Source of the DNA: Granulicella sp. WH15
GTDB taxonomy: Bacteria; Acidobacteriota; Terriglobia; Terriglobales; Acidobacteriaceae
Assembly (NCBI RefSeq): GCF_009914315.1
Contig: NZ_CP042596.1
Span: 3,286,001-3,350,000 of the forward strand
Length of the DNA stretch: 64,000 nucleotides
Direction: 5' to 3'
The translations under genes were made by a program, and so were the position numbers. The notes under the pieces are model-generated. The model was given only the letters and a program-made list of their open reading frames with translations. It did no database searches and was not told the DNA's origin. Positions 51,338 to 61,362 of the stretch are shown here, in pieces (position 1 is the first letter of the stretch; each line of letters starts with the position of its first letter).

Positions 51338-52576
51338 ATGATCGACCAAGCCACACATGTCGCCCCCTTGACACGGGAGAATCGCTCCAATGAAGATCGG
51401 TTGCAGCCCTCCGTAGATCAAGCGTCCCAAGTTAACATCTTAGATTTGCTGGACGCTCTCAAGCAGGGAAGAAAAACAATTTTGCTCATTGCTGCGGGCA
51501 TCTTCCTTGCATCTGTAGTTACAGCATTTTCTCTTCCTGCAAAGTATTCGTCTGTTGCTGCTTTCGTCCCACCTACCAACAGCAGTAGCTCGAGCGCCTC
51601 GGCCCTTGCCGGCCAACTTTCCGCACTTGGTCCTGCTAGTTTATTAGCCGGAGTGAAGACGTCTGGTGATCTTTATGCCGGAATCCTTAAGAGCCGCTCC
51701 ATTGCAGAAAAGTTGATCCGACGGTTCAACCTGAAACAAATCTATAGGGTGAAGCATGATAGCGACGCAATTAAACGTCTCGCCTCAAACACTAACATTG
51801 AGGTAGGAGTAAAAGACACGATTATCAGAATTACCGTGCAAGATAAAAGCCCGGAACGCGCCAGAGATCTCGTCAATGCCTATCTCGATGCTCTACGGGA
51901 GACAAACGGCCGCCTTGCCCTCACAGAGTCATCGCAACGCCGTATGTTCTTCGACAATCAGCTCGCAAAAGAAAAGAATGACTTGGCAGATGCTGAGGTT
52001 GAGCTGAAGAAGAGCCAGGAACAGTATGGTCTAATCTCTCCTACGGGCCAAACAGCGTTACAGCTCGAAACGATCGCGAAGACAAGGGCGCAGATCGCGG
52101 CTCACCAGATCGAACTAGCCGACCTTCAACAGTCCTCCACTCCACAAAACCCAATGGTAATGCGACTGCAAAGTGTAATAGCAGGCCTGGAGGAGCAACT
52201 TGCCCGGCTTCAAAACGGCGGCGCAAATAACGATGCTGGCAACATCCCCATGGCCAAAGTCCCAGCCGCTCAACTAGCCTATATTCGCCAAGCACGTGAG
52301 GTGAAGTACCACGAAGCGTTGTTTGAAATGATTGCAAAACAAGACGAAGCGGCACGCATGGACGAAGCGCATGATGCCCCGCTTCTACAAATCTTGGACT
52401 TTGCATCATACCCCGATCAGCGATCTGGACCGCCTCGGGCACTGATTAGTCTGGGTGGTTTGCTACTCGGAACTCTGATGGGCAGCCTTTGGGTGCTAGT
52501 ACGTAAACGTGTACTAAGTACGCGTTCCACCTTTGCCCCAATGAAAGATTTATCCTCAACAGACGCGGTTCAGTAA
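51338..52576 (+). CDS. Wzz-type polysaccharide chain-length determinant
   Basis: A 412-residue polysaccharide co-polymerase. The N-terminal helix is in QGRKTILLIAAGIFLASVVTAFSLPAKYSSVAAFVPP (Wzz domain). A long periplasmic coiled-coil section (about residues 170-330, with LAKEKNDLADAEVELKKSQEQYG) follows, and a second membrane helix closes it (RALISLGGLLLGTLMGSLWVLVRKR, about 365-390). No tyrosine-kinase domain is attached. It sets the chain length of the exopolysaccharide or O-antigen made by the downstream cluster. It faces the Wzi gene across a hairpin. Confidence 0.85.
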   Translation: MIDQATHVAPLTRENRSNEDRLQPSVDQASQVNILDLLDALKQGRKTILLIAAGIFLASVVTAFSLPAKYSSVAAFVPPTNSSSSSASALAGQLSALGPASLLAGVKTSGDLYAGILKSRSIAEKLIRRFNLKQIYRVKHDSDAIKRLASNTNIEVGVKDTIIRITVQDKSPERARDLVNAYLDALRETNGRLALTESSQRRMFFDNQLAKEKNDLADAEVELKKSQEQYGLISPTGQTALQLETIAKTRAQIAAHQIELADLQQSSTPQNPMVMRLQSVIAGLEEQLARLQNGGANNDAGNIPMAKVPAAQLAYIRQAREVKYHEALFEMIAKQDEAARMDEAHDAPLLQILDFASYPDQRSGPPRALISLGGLLLGTLMGSLWVLVRKRVLSTRSTFAPMKDLSSTDAVQ

Positions 52577-52628
52577 GTGTAGCGCCAGAACAAGCGACAC
52601 TTCAAAATACATCGCCCCATACAACCGC

Positions 52629-52661
52629 AGCTACTCCTCCCTCAGATAGGGAGGAGTAGCT
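52629..52661. terminator. Perfect 14-bp hairpin between convergent Wzz and Wzi genes
   Basis: AGCTACTCCTCCCT (52629-52642), loop CAGAT, exact complement (52648-52661). It ends 12 bases from the Wzi stop codon and 53 bases past the Wzz stop, serving one or both genes. Confidence 0.75.
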
Positions 52662-52672
52662 CAAACCGTTTC

Positions 52673-54403
52673 TTACGGTGCGGTTTTGTGTTCGGGGTGT
52701 ATTGTGAGCTGGAATGTGGCAACAGTATTGGTCTGCTCTCCAGGCTTATACACCGGTGCCTTCCACCACTCGTGCTGGACGTCAGCGGACAACTCCAGAT
52801 GATCGTGCAAACGTTTGACCACGCGAAAGTCGAAGCTATTCTGAGTGGTTCCCGAGGGAATAAAGTCCTTGGCATTCTTTGAGTGCCGGAACTCGAATTG
52901 GACTAATTCACGTGGCGATATGTGGTAGGTCAGCCATCCTTGCCCCCCCTTTCCTTCTCGACCAAGAGAGTCTCCCATAATGAAACTTTTGTTCGTATAT
53001 CCCTGCACCTGAACAGCCTCCACATAGAGGTAGTCTCCGTCAATACTGCGACCTGTCGGAGGATCAGTGCTCATGCCCTCGACCCGAAGATCGAATTTCG
53101 GAGCTCCAGGAATGCGGGACAAAAAGAGGCCAGGACGCACACCAGCATGACGTGGAGCAGATACCGGACTCACATCGTCGTGGACGAGCGAATCCGTATA
53201 CAAGGTAAGCCTGTGGGACAGAAATGGAAGTCGCCAGCTGAAATCGAACGTGCCAAATCTGGCCCCCGGATCATCTCTCGAGTTCTTCTGCGTAACAGGC
53301 ACATTCTGGAAGCTAAAGAAACTCTTAAGGAAGGAGTGGATCGTGATGGGCGCGTGGCCTTTGCCTCCCCAAATCGTAGAACGCGCAAACCCTATCTCGA
53401 CATTGGCAGTAGGCTTGAAGCTAATTTTTTCGGTGTGCAACCAAGGATCATTAGGGGCGGAATGGCCTTTGAGGCTACCGACAAAAAACTCATAGCGGAA
53501 TGGTCCGGTCAGGCGTGAAAGCAAGGGCACAGAAAGAGGTTCAGTACGGTCGATCTGAAACGCATAGATATTTTCCGCATTATTGCTGTAGAGAAAACTT
53601 CCACCCTTGGTCGGAGCCAGCCAGTGATCACTCTTGCCGAATGATATTTCGTGATCCAGCAAGCGGTAGGAAATATTCGCCTCCATGATGCGGAATACAT
53701 TGGTAGAGGCAATGGGACCCGCGGGAATCGTAGGATGCACAGAGGTGCTAGTTATAGGAGTGCCGTTAATGTAGGACAGGATAGAGACGAGAGCAGGATC
53801 ATAGCCCGCGGCACTAGGCGCATGTTGATACTCTCCTCGCACGTACAAACTGAAGCGGCCATACTCTGCGCTTCCGCTTACTCCATCGACCGTATTAAAG
53901 CCGGTCTGATATGGGCGACCGTAATCATTGTTAAGTGTTTGCCCGAGACCGAAACTGTCTCGCAGGGTTAGACCGGTAATGCCCTGCAAGCGCGTATAAA
54001 CGCCTTCGCACCCCAAGGAAAGCTTCTCCGACTCGTCTTCCTCACCAAATTCACGCTGAAGAGCAGTAAGTATTTCGAACGCCTGAAAATCGTTTCGTAT
54101 ATCTTGTGCGTTTGAGCTTGCATCGAGCATTCGCTGGACACTACGTCTCGTCCAGGGACGAAGACCAAGGAATGCTGTGTCCAAATATCCTAGCCCATGC
54201 AAACGATCAAGTGCCGGGTAAACCCAGCTATCTATGGGAACATATACATCAGTCGGCCGCGTGCCACCGTAGCCCGTAGTGCATTGAGGAAACTTTCCTA
54301 CGGTCTGCGCTATAGTTTTCCCGCAAGCTAGAGCGAAAAACACAGGTAATATCCAAATTGCTAGCGAAAATATTTGCTGCTTTCGAAAGCGCGCTGCTAC
54401 CAT
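52673..54403 (-). CDS. Wzi-family capsule assembly outer-membrane protein
   Basis: A 576-residue exported protein with an N-terminal signal (FSLAIWILPVFFALACGKTIA). The typical Wzi start follows (PTDVYVPIDSWVYPALDRLHGLGYLDTAFLGLRPWTRRSVQRML). The barrel contains RIMEANISYRLLDHEISFGKSDHWLAPTKGGSFLYSNNAENIYAFQIDRTEPLSVPLLSRLTGPFRYEFFVGSLKGH, a strong family hallmark. Wzi proteins help anchor capsule at the cell surface. It supports the view that this cluster makes a surface polysaccharide. Confidence 0.9.
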   Translation of the reverse strand: MVAARFRKQQIFSLAIWILPVFFALACGKTIAQTVGKFPQCTTGYGGTRPTDVYVPIDSWVYPALDRLHGLGYLDTAFLGLRPWTRRSVQRMLDASSNAQDIRNDFQAFEILTALQREFGEEDESEKLSLGCEGVYTRLQGITGLTLRDSFGLGQTLNNDYGRPYQTGFNTVDGVSGSAEYGRFSLYVRGEYQHAPSAAGYDPALVSILSYINGTPITSTSVHPTIPAGPIASTNVFRIMEANISYRLLDHEISFGKSDHWLAPTKGGSFLYSNNAENIYAFQIDRTEPLSVPLLSRLTGPFRYEFFVGSLKGHSAPNDPWLHTEKISFKPTANVEIGFARSTIWGGKGHAPITIHSFLKSFFSFQNVPVTQKNSRDDPGARFGTFDFSWRLPFLSHRLTLYTDSLVHDDVSPVSAPRHAGVRPGLFLSRIPGAPKFDLRVEGMSTDPPTGRSIDGDYLYVEAVQVQGYTNKSFIMGDSLGREGKGGQGWLTYHISPRELVQFEFRHSKNAKDFIPSGTTQNSFDFRVVKRLHDHLELSADVQHEWWKAPVYKPGEQTNTVATFQLTIHPEHKTAP

Positions 54404-55024
54404 AAATAAACTTCCTTAGCAAATCGTTCATTGTCCCGAGTACACGGACGATCTCAGGCAACCTTTGCTCCGAGATAAACTCTAAATTTCAGAATCCAAT
54501 TATCTCTGTCTTATACTAAATAGCTCTTATGCCTCATACCCTCTGCACGGCTCATCCAAACCTGCTGCCAAGTCGCACATCATCTCACGGGCCGCATGGA
54601 CAGGATGAGCCCTTCGGAGGTACAAATAGGCATGACTTTTCCACCGGCGCCGGGATATCCATATCTGAATAATTCTGCGACTCTGAAAGTACAAGCTCTG
54701 ATTGTAAATGAAGACTCGTGACGCCATATTTTGAGTCATCCCATTACTTGGAGGGATGTCGTTCCTGATCTGGAGCCATCTCAAGTGAGTGGCTCACTTG
54801 CCCCTCGCGGAATATCTAGGCTTTGTCCCTGCTCCCGGCATACACGCAATCGAATTCCTGATTGATACCAATGGATTTTGGATCACGATGAAATCTGCAA
54901 CCAACGCAGCCTGGAAATATACTCGCGCTTGGGCCCTCGGTATTATGAGCCTTGCAACATGATGCATGCCCCTCACACTTCGTTCTGCCGCACGGGTATC
55001 GGCGATTCTAGGCCTCGCAACACA
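54404..55024. other. 620-bp stretch without a recognisable gene
   Basis: Between the Wzi start and the first acyltransferase no frame has both a ribosome site and family character. A minus-strand frame at 54527-54784 has an arginine-rich peptide of unknown kind. It could be a decayed gene. The segment is A+T-richer to the eye than the flanking sugar-uptake loci. Confidence 0.35.
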
Positions 55025-55609
55025 TTAAGATACCGAAACCCAAGTCTGGGTAGAGTGATCGAAGGTACGGATAACCTTAGCCGGAACTCCAGCGAGCATA
55101 GAGTGAGCTGGGAAAGATCGTGTGACAACGGCGTTTATACCAACTACGCACCCCTCACCAAGCGTCACGCCCGGCAGAACTGCCGCGCGATATCCTAGAA
55201 AGCAGTTGCGACCGATTCGAATAGGCCCCTTGCTCTCGAGTGCTTGCTTCATGATAGGGCCCGCCGACGGATGAAGACCATGCGCAGCATCGTTAATGTA
55301 AACGTAGTCGCTGAGCACACAACCATCCCCTATTCTTATTTCACCTATTGCAGCAAGAAATATATACCGACCAATATATACGTCATTCCCGATGCCAATC
55401 TTGGGTTGGTATCGTATCCCAGCATGTTCTCTAATCGTCAGAATGGTAGAGCCAACATGGATCTTTGTATTTATCCCAATTTCGATCCCTATACCGCTTG
55501 GTATTGAAAACGGCGCTCGGATTAAGGTGCCTTTGCCAGTCTTAATGCCGCTAGGCAATCTCAGCCGACGTAACGCCAGACTCAATACTTGCAACTGTTT
55601 ATGGAGCAA
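55025..55609 (-). CDS. Hexapeptide-repeat acetyltransferase (WcaF/maltose-O-acetyltransferase type)
   Basis: A 194-residue left-handed beta-helix acyltransferase. A TTG start is supported by GGAGG seven bases upstream. The hexapeptide stretch (IGINTKIHVGSTILTI, KIGIGNDVYIGRYIFLAAIGEIRIGDGCVLSDYVYI) is followed by ND-AAHGLH with the acetyl-transfer His. The end is IRIGRNCFLGYRAAVLPGVTLGEGCVVGINAVVTRSFPAHSMLAGVPAKVIRTF. It probably O-acetylates a sugar of the repeat unit. A second, different member follows at 55735. Confidence 0.85.
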   Translation of the reverse strand: MLHKQLQVLSLALRRLRLPSGIKTGKGTLIRAPFSIPSGIGIEIGINTKIHVGSTILTIREHAGIRYQPKIGIGNDVYIGRYIFLAAIGEIRIGDGCVLSDYVYINDAAHGLHPSAGPIMKQALESKGPIRIGRNCFLGYRAAVLPGVTLGEGCVVGINAVVTRSFPAHSMLAGVPAKVIRTFDHSTQTWVSVS

Positions 55610-55734
55610 TATCTGACCTCCGACAAAACACGGATAAACTTATATTGAAATCAGCCATATTCATCTTGATAGAAGAGACTTGCATTTTAGTAAACAGCGC
55701 GCAATCCAAGCGACCTGGAGCTCCCTAGACCTCC

Positions 55735-56388
55735 TCATGTATCAGAATTCACTGGAAGGGGAGCCATATCTGTAAGCCTGCGCACTCTCCGCACGACAGC
55801 CGGTATACCGGTTGCAATGTGGAAATCTGGAACGTCGCGTGTCACCACTGCATTGGCGCCAACCACTGCTCCGCGGCCAATCCGGACACCCGGGAGAATG
55901 CGGGCTCCCATTCCAATGAAGGCTCCATCACAAATCTCAACCGGAGCCTCTATTCGATCAATGTGACTCCCCATCTTGTCATCTACCCCCAGGCCATCGA
56001 CTGGGTGACTTGTATCAACGATAGAACAGAAGCCAGTTATGGATACGTCAGACCCGATGCTAATACGGTGACGGCAAATAATATGTACATACTGTTCTAT
56101 ATTGACATTGTTACCGATTGTTATATGGGGTACCGGAGAGAGCGCATCTCTGATGATTTCCATCCGCAGTCCATGGCGGATAATGGTCCCGCTCCCTATG
56201 CTTATACAACTTGGGTGCACCAAAAGCAGGGGTGGATACAGAATGGATCCTTTGCCGAATGAGCCGAAGACTCTACGATAAAAAAAAACTCCCTTAACGC
56301 GGTATAGCCTTTTGATAAGAAATGTCAATATGTCATAAACCTCCATAGAGACCAGCAGACTCCATCGACTTTGCTTTAAATCGTTCAT
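55735..56388 (-). CDS. Second hexapeptide-repeat acyltransferase
   Basis: A 217-residue left-handed beta-helix protein: CISIGSGTIIRHGLRMEII, HITIGNNVNIEQYVHIICRHRISIGSDVSITGFCSIVDTSHPVD and VEICDGAFIGMGARILPGVRIGRGAVVGANAVVTRDVPDFHIATGIPAVVRRV. The order is that of WbbJ/LacA-like transferases used in polysaccharide synthesis. It lies upstream of the other acyltransferase in transcription order. About 250 bp of spacer separate it from the flippase gene and hold no gene. Confidence 0.85.
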   Translation of the reverse strand: MNDLKQSRWSLLVSMEVYDILTFLIKRLYRVKGVFFYRRVFGSFGKGSILYPPLLLVHPSCISIGSGTIIRHGLRMEIIRDALSPVPHITIGNNVNIEQYVHIICRHRISIGSDVSITGFCSIVDTSHPVDGLGVDDKMGSHIDRIEAPVEICDGAFIGMGARILPGVRIGRGAVVGANAVVTRDVPDFHIATGIPAVVRRVRRLTDMAPLPVNSDT

Positions 56389-56641
56389 AGGTCCGAGTGT
56401 TAGCTAAGAAGCATATAAAAGGCGGCATCAAAATAGCAAATCACGATACTGAAACCCGTGACCTTCTACAAGCGTCAAAGAGTATGCAACGGTCTCAACG
56501 CCTGAGCAAGAGGAATTCCCTGAAGCCGAACATCACTATTCTTACTAATGATGCATATGCCAAGACGATTGCCCCATAGTGACCTGAGGATTGCATCGCC
56601 TAGGCTAGGTACAGACTACAGCCACGATACAATCCTGGCAT

Positions 56642-58138
56642 TTACCGAGCAGCCAAAGTAGCAGTGGACCATTGTCTTTGTGTCAGTTTGAACACAAAAA
56701 AGCCAATTACGATCGACACCAACCAACCCACAATAGGGAGCAACCGGAATTGATGTAGACGGATAACGAGAATGGCACAGGCAAATGCGGGCAAAACGGG
56801 CAACATGCCTACGAGGATTCCCCTAAACCCTAGATCGAATCTGCTGATGTTAAGCCCTTCCTTGATGCCTACACAAAAAACAAAGAGTGCAGGAATAGCA
56901 ACAACCGCACCAATGAACGAGCCATAGGCAACTCCGAGCGCGCCGCGCCGTTGTACCAAGTATAAGCTCATGACAAGGTTGACAACAGCCTCTATCAAAA
57001 CAGGAAAAATCCCACTGTTTTGATAGCCGGTGGCGATAAGAGCAATGGAATAACCGCTCGCGAAAAGCCGAAGTGTCTGTGTAGCCATGAGGACGACCAA
57101 GACCGGGTAAGCTTGCTTAGCGTAAATCTCCCCCACCCAAAGTCCCAATAACATTTTACCGTAGGCGATCACGATCGCCGTGACTGCAACATTCATGAAA
57201 GTATTGATGCGAGTTGCGTGGATAACGATCACGCGCATCTGATCGAGTCTTCCTCTTGCCTGCATTGCAGCAAACGGTGCCAAGAGGGCACTCAGTATTG
57301 AACTGTTGGCGCTTGCGAAGATAGACGTGAGTGTTGCAGCAACAGCATAGTAACCAGCAGATTCAAACTGATAATGTCCGACGATGGTGATATCCAGGCC
57401 AGAAACCAATAACATGCCGAATGCCCATACAGTGAGGCCCGCGCAGTAGTGAAGAAAGCCCACCGCCGCATTCCGATCGATAGCGAGCCGCTCAAGACGC
57501 GCACTAGCAAGCCGTTGCCCCACGATGTACATCTGTAGCAGCCCACCCAATAGATTGGGAACGGCCACACACAGAGCAATTGTGATAAGCGACCGAGTGT
57601 AGTGTGAAGCTATGATTGCAATCGTCGCACCTATCAGTCGGCTCCCACCCACGGCGTAGGCTGTGAACTCATTTTGATGCATTCCAATGAGCACGCCGGT
57701 AAAAGTGGACAAGGGAAGCAGCAGAACTGCTCCAAGTGCCATGATGAGTGCTGCAACCTGAAACTCGTGGAGAATCGACGAAGGAACGCCATAAAAGAAG
57801 ATCCCTGCATGAAAGACAATAAGCAGGAGGAGCGCCAATGATATTAACGCAGCTATCGAAAGCATTGCAAAGGCCGTTTCAATGAGCTTTCGCACGTGTT
57901 CGTGCTTTCCCAACTCCAACGCCTGTGCTACAAAGCGGGCAATCGCTGTTTGTAAGCCGAAATCAAGGAATGAAGCATACGCGGCGATCTGAAGGATGAG
58001 CGACCATGCGGCAAACCGGTCGCGGTCAAGACTATGAACAAGAAAATGAGGTAGGGCGACTGCAACAATGGCCGTAGCTCCACCCCTCACAATATTGGAT
58101 AAAGCATTCTTAGCAACTGTCCAGCGCAGGCTTCTCAT
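56642..58138 (-). CDS. Wzx-type polysaccharide flippase
   Basis: A 498-residue membrane protein with about 13-14 helices. It begins VAKNALSNIVRGGATAIVAVALPHFLVHSL and contains FGLQTAIARFVAQALELGKHEHVRKLIETAF, the N-terminal RfbX/Wzx-like block. The MATE/MOP topology continues to LVSIVIGFFVFKLTQRQ. It should flip lipid-linked repeat units across the inner membrane. It fits the Wzx/Wzy route together with Wzz at 51338 and the putative polymerase at 63728. Confidence 0.85.
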   Translation of the reverse strand: MRSLRWTVAKNALSNIVRGGATAIVAVALPHFLVHSLDRDRFAAWSLILQIAAYASFLDFGLQTAIARFVAQALELGKHEHVRKLIETAFAMLSIAALISLALLLLIVFHAGIFFYGVPSSILHEFQVAALIMALGAVLLLPLSTFTGVLIGMHQNEFTAYAVGGSRLIGATIAIIASHYTRSLITIALCVAVPNLLGGLLQMYIVGQRLASARLERLAIDRNAAVGFLHYCAGLTVWAFGMLLVSGLDITIVGHYQFESAGYYAVAATLTSIFASANSSILSALLAPFAAMQARGRLDQMRVIVIHATRINTFMNVAVTAIVIAYGKMLLGLWVGEIYAKQAYPVLVVLMATQTLRLFASGYSIALIATGYQNSGIFPVLIEAVVNLVMSLYLVQRRGALGVAYGSFIGAVVAIPALFVFCVGIKEGLNISRFDLGFRGILVGMLPVLPAFACAILVIRLHQFRLLPIVGWLVSIVIGFFVFKLTQRQWSTATLAAR

Positions 58139-58208
58139 CGAATCCTCGGCACGAACCGCAAAGTGGACTGACTACCTCGAAAGATCATGGTCATCACACA
58201 TGTCATCC

Positions 58209-59084
58209 TCAGCGGATACCAAGCCCTTCAGTCCAGCCTGCCTGACGGCGCTCAAAGGCTGCGAAGTTGTCTTTCCCGATGAGTAATCTATAGCAGTAGA
58301 TGGCTCGATAGATAAGTGTCATCCTCATGACGGTCCACCAGCCAAAGTGCTTCCTGATGAAGAGTGCCCGGTTGCGAGAAAGGTATCGCTGGGCAAAAGG
58401 AGAATCTGTCCCCGTAAGGCTGTTCACCTTGTGCCACAGCTTTACATGGGGCAAATAGAACGTCTTGAAACCAGCCTTAAATGCCCGGTACATGAAGTCG
58501 TTGTCATCCACATAGACGAAGTAACGCTCGTCCATAAGGCCAATCACGTCGAAAACCTCGCGTTTTATTAGAGTGCAACATGTAGGCGAGTATTCAATGA
58601 GCCGAGATTGCTCGAATTGTCCGCGATCAAACTCATCTTCCCCATAGTGGATACCGCGGGCGGCATACCTGGCCTGAAATGTACCACCAGCACACCAGAT
58701 CTTCTTTGGTGGATCATAGTAATAGATCAGAGGAACCGCCATATTACATGCGTAGTCGCTAAGGCCCGCGATAAGTAGCCGGATCAGGTCCAATCCGAAC
58801 ACGACATCGTTATTCAAGAGCAGAATCGAGTCGCATCCATCTGCAAGGGCAGCAGTGATGCCCTGATTATTGCCACCCGCTACGCCAGCATTGAAATCGT
58901 TAGCAACTATCGTCAGTTGCGGCATCTGCCACGACTTGAGTATGGAAATCGTATCGTCGCTGGACGCATTGTCGATTGCATAAAGATGGAAGCTTGGATG
59001 ATCTTGCCCTTCCAGAGACTTCAAGAAGTCTGGTAGCACATTCGCGCTATTAAAAGTTACCGTTACAATGCCAACTTTGTGCAA
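58209..59084 (-). CDS. GT2 glycosyltransferase (rhamnosyltransferase-like)
   Basis: A 291-residue family 2 glycosyltransferase: VGIVTVTFNSANVLPDFLKSLEGQ, YAIDNASSDDTISIL, NDFNAGVAGGNNQGITAALADGCDSILLLNNDVVFGLD (DXD-like region), YSPTCCTLIKREVFDVIGLMDERYFVYVDDNDFMYRAFKAGFKTFYLPHVKLWH. The pattern is that of WbbL-type rhamnosyltransferases. The first codon is TTG, with no strong ribosome site, so the true start may differ by a few codons. It probably acts on the dTDP-sugar made with the epimerase at 59774. Confidence 0.85.
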   Translation of the reverse strand: MHKVGIVTVTFNSANVLPDFLKSLEGQDHPSFHLYAIDNASSDDTISILKSWQMPQLTIVANDFNAGVAGGNNQGITAALADGCDSILLLNNDVVFGLDLIRLLIAGLSDYACNMAVPLIYYYDPPKKIWCAGGTFQARYAARGIHYGEDEFDRGQFEQSRLIEYSPTCCTLIKREVFDVIGLMDERYFVYVDDNDFMYRAFKAGFKTFYLPHVKLWHKVNSLTGTDSPFAQRYLSRNRALFIRKHFGWWTVMRMTLIYRAIYCYRLLIGKDNFAAFERRQAGWTEGLGIR

Positions 59085-59773
59085 GTGTCAATCCGCATCC
59101 GACGGTGCAATCCGTCTAAGAAGGTCTGGCGCGACTCGTCTCTGGCATTACTCCGATCCAATTTCGTGGATGCAGAGTTCGAGCTGAAGCAATGTTATTT
59201 TAGCATGTGATCCTAGAGACAAATGAGAACTCGAAACGCCTACAACCAACTGAAAAACGAAAATACTGCTCTCCGCATCGCCTTCCCAAGCCAGACTCTA
59301 TCGCAACCGATACCGTGTCATTTCTGGCATGGGCCATCTTCGCTTTTTCCATAAACAGTTCGAATGTAGAGCGCGATGCAGTTTGACCAGAAATCCATAT
59401 AAAAGAAGCGGCTGCGGATGATCAAATCGATGCTGCTATCTATGCCAGTTTTACATCTTTCAACTGACACAAGGGGGCGGTATCCCCTCCGTAGCTCAGA
59501 TCGATCCATCGGCACCACAATGAGAAGAACAAGGAGGGAGAATCGCAACACTAGGCAGAATTGCTTTTGCGAAGTGAGGATAAGACTCCCCACAATTTCC
59601 CCGAATCACGGTATTGACAGCAAACAACAGGTACGTCGCGGCAATGGAATCAAAGGACGCTGAACTTTCTCCACCCAATCCTCGATCAGCACCCCTGGCT
59701 GTGCATTTGAGCGATCCAAGTGACCTTTTGTAGAGTTACAATCGCTATTTGTCGACACCACCCTGTATCAGGA
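59085..59773. other. 690-bp gap with no secure gene
   Basis: A minus-strand frame (59318-59593, 91 codons) has one hydrophobic run (FCLVLRFSLLVLLIVV) but no ribosome site or known family, and other frames are shorter. It may be a remnant of a membrane protein such as a polymerase. I do not call a gene. Confidence 0.35.
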
Positions 59774-60913
59774 TCAGTCCGCCTGGTGCATTAATCCCTT
59801 TTGCTTCAACTCGGCAAGTGAACGTTCGTATCCGGAGAGTTCTGGTTCGCTCTGTTCAGCCCAGGCCAGAAACTCCCGGACACCGACAGCGAATGGGGTT
59901 TTAGGCTCATACCCTAGCAGTGAGCGAGCGAGCGTGAGATCTGCCGAACCATGGCGAATATCTCCTTCTCGAAAAGCACCATTAACCTGAACTTTGGATT
60001 TCCCGCCGAAGTAGTCATTTACAGCTTGCGCCACCTGCATCACGGTTACATGCTCATTGGAACCTACGTTCACGGCATGGGAGGTAGTCTCGGAACTATC
60101 TATGCAAGCCATGGTTGCGCTTACGACATCGTCGATGTAAACAAAATCGCGACTCTCTTCGCCATCTTCGAAGACATTGATGTCCGATCCGACGCGAGCC
60201 AAGTTCGAAAATATAGCTAGAATTCCAGTGTATGGATTCTTCAATGACTGGCCTGGTCCATACACATTTTGATAGCGGAGCGCAAAAGATGGAATCCCGA
60301 GGACTTCCCCAAACAGCAGGGTCATCTGCTCCTGAACCTGCTTCGTGAGCCCGTAAAATGAAGCTGGCTGGAATGGTGCGCTTTCCGGTGTGGGAACAGA
60401 TCGGCACTTCGATCCACATACAGGACATAAGGGATCGAAGTGGCCAAGCTTCTTCTCCGCAGAAGAACGTGGCCTTGGGTATATTAATCCATGCTCGGAG
60501 CACCTATAGGCACCTTCACCATAGATTGCCCGTGAAGAGGCACCAATGATACGCAGAACTCCATGATTCGAATTTCGCGCAAGCAAATCGTAGAGCAGTG
60601 CCGTACCAGCCAGATTAACTTGTTCGTACTTCATAACCTCGTACATGGACTGACCGGTTCCGGTCTCAGCAGCCAGATTCACAATGACTTGGTGTCCTGG
60701 AACAACCGCTTCCCAAACAGAAGCATCACGGACGTCGCCACGTACGAGGCGAACCCTGCCTTGAAGATCAGCGTGTATTTCTGCCTTTTCGCCATGGATT
60801 TGAGGGCTGAAGTTATCGAGAAGGGTCACGGTATGACCTTGCTTCAGAAGCGTCTTAGCAAGGTGTGTTCCGATAAATCCCGCGCCGCCCGTAATCAATA
60901 TATTTTGAGTCAA
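59774..60913 (-). CDS. NAD-dependent epimerase (dTDP-L-rhamnose 4-epimerase-like)
   Basis: A 379-residue extended short-chain dehydrogenase. The nucleotide site is ILITGGAGFIGTHLAKTLL; the catalytic triad is in GASSRAIYGEG and YGLTKQVQEQ (Tyr-x3-Lys). An insert of about 40 residues with CPVCGSKC lies between them. This Cys-containing insert and the YGEGAYRC block are typical of dTDP-L-rhamnose 4-epimerases and WbiB-like enzymes. NVYGPGQSLKNPYTG and EDGEESRDFVYIDDVV follow as expected. The start is TTG after AGGATC. It supplies an activated deoxyhexose to the glycosyltransferases. Confidence 0.85.
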   Translation of the reverse strand: MTQNILITGGAGFIGTHLAKTLLKQGHTVTLLDNFSPQIHGEKAEIHADLQGRVRLVRGDVRDASVWEAVVPGHQVIVNLAAETGTGQSMYEVMKYEQVNLAGTALLYDLLARNSNHGVLRIIGASSRAIYGEGAYRCSEHGLIYPRPRSSAEKKLGHFDPLCPVCGSKCRSVPTPESAPFQPASFYGLTKQVQEQMTLLFGEVLGIPSFALRYQNVYGPGQSLKNPYTGILAIFSNLARVGSDINVFEDGEESRDFVYIDDVVSATMACIDSSETTSHAVNVGSNEHVTVMQVAQAVNDYFGGKSKVQVNGAFREGDIRHGSADLTLARSLLGYEPKTPFAVGVREFLAWAEQSEPELSGYERSLAELKQKGLMHQAD

Positions 60914-61362
60914 GTTAATAAGATCCTAAAATAAACTGGAACACGCATTCCGATAAAGATTAGATCATCATAGCACCAGCAAAAGGAGCCGCTGCACGTT
61001 TTGGAAACTCGACGTAGCGATATTGACTTGCCGTTTTAAATGGGACAATCGATCGCCATGTCTTCCTCCTGCTCATCTTGCCTGGGCCAATGCAGCCACG
61101 AGTGGTGCAATACTTTCACTGTCACAGGTGTTAAACAGCTGGCCATTTCTCCGGAGATATCACCAAAGCGGGAGGCATTCGATCTCATTCGTGAAGGAGC
61201 TCAGAAGACCGTTGACCTCTCATACTGAGAAATCAACAAAACCTTGAGTACTTTAAGACATATGCCACCGACATAAGGCGCGCCCCGCGCCGGCGGCAAG
61301 TTGCAGCACGAAACTAAGCCAAGAGGAATATCAACTCCTGACACACTCATCGAGTGCCTTTG
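60914..61362. other. 450-bp gap, no gene seen
   Basis: A plus-strand frame of 62 codons (61040-61228) with several Cys and Ser lacks a ribosome site and any known family. Nothing else is visible. The stretch separates the epimerase from the beta-helix gene. Confidence 0.35.
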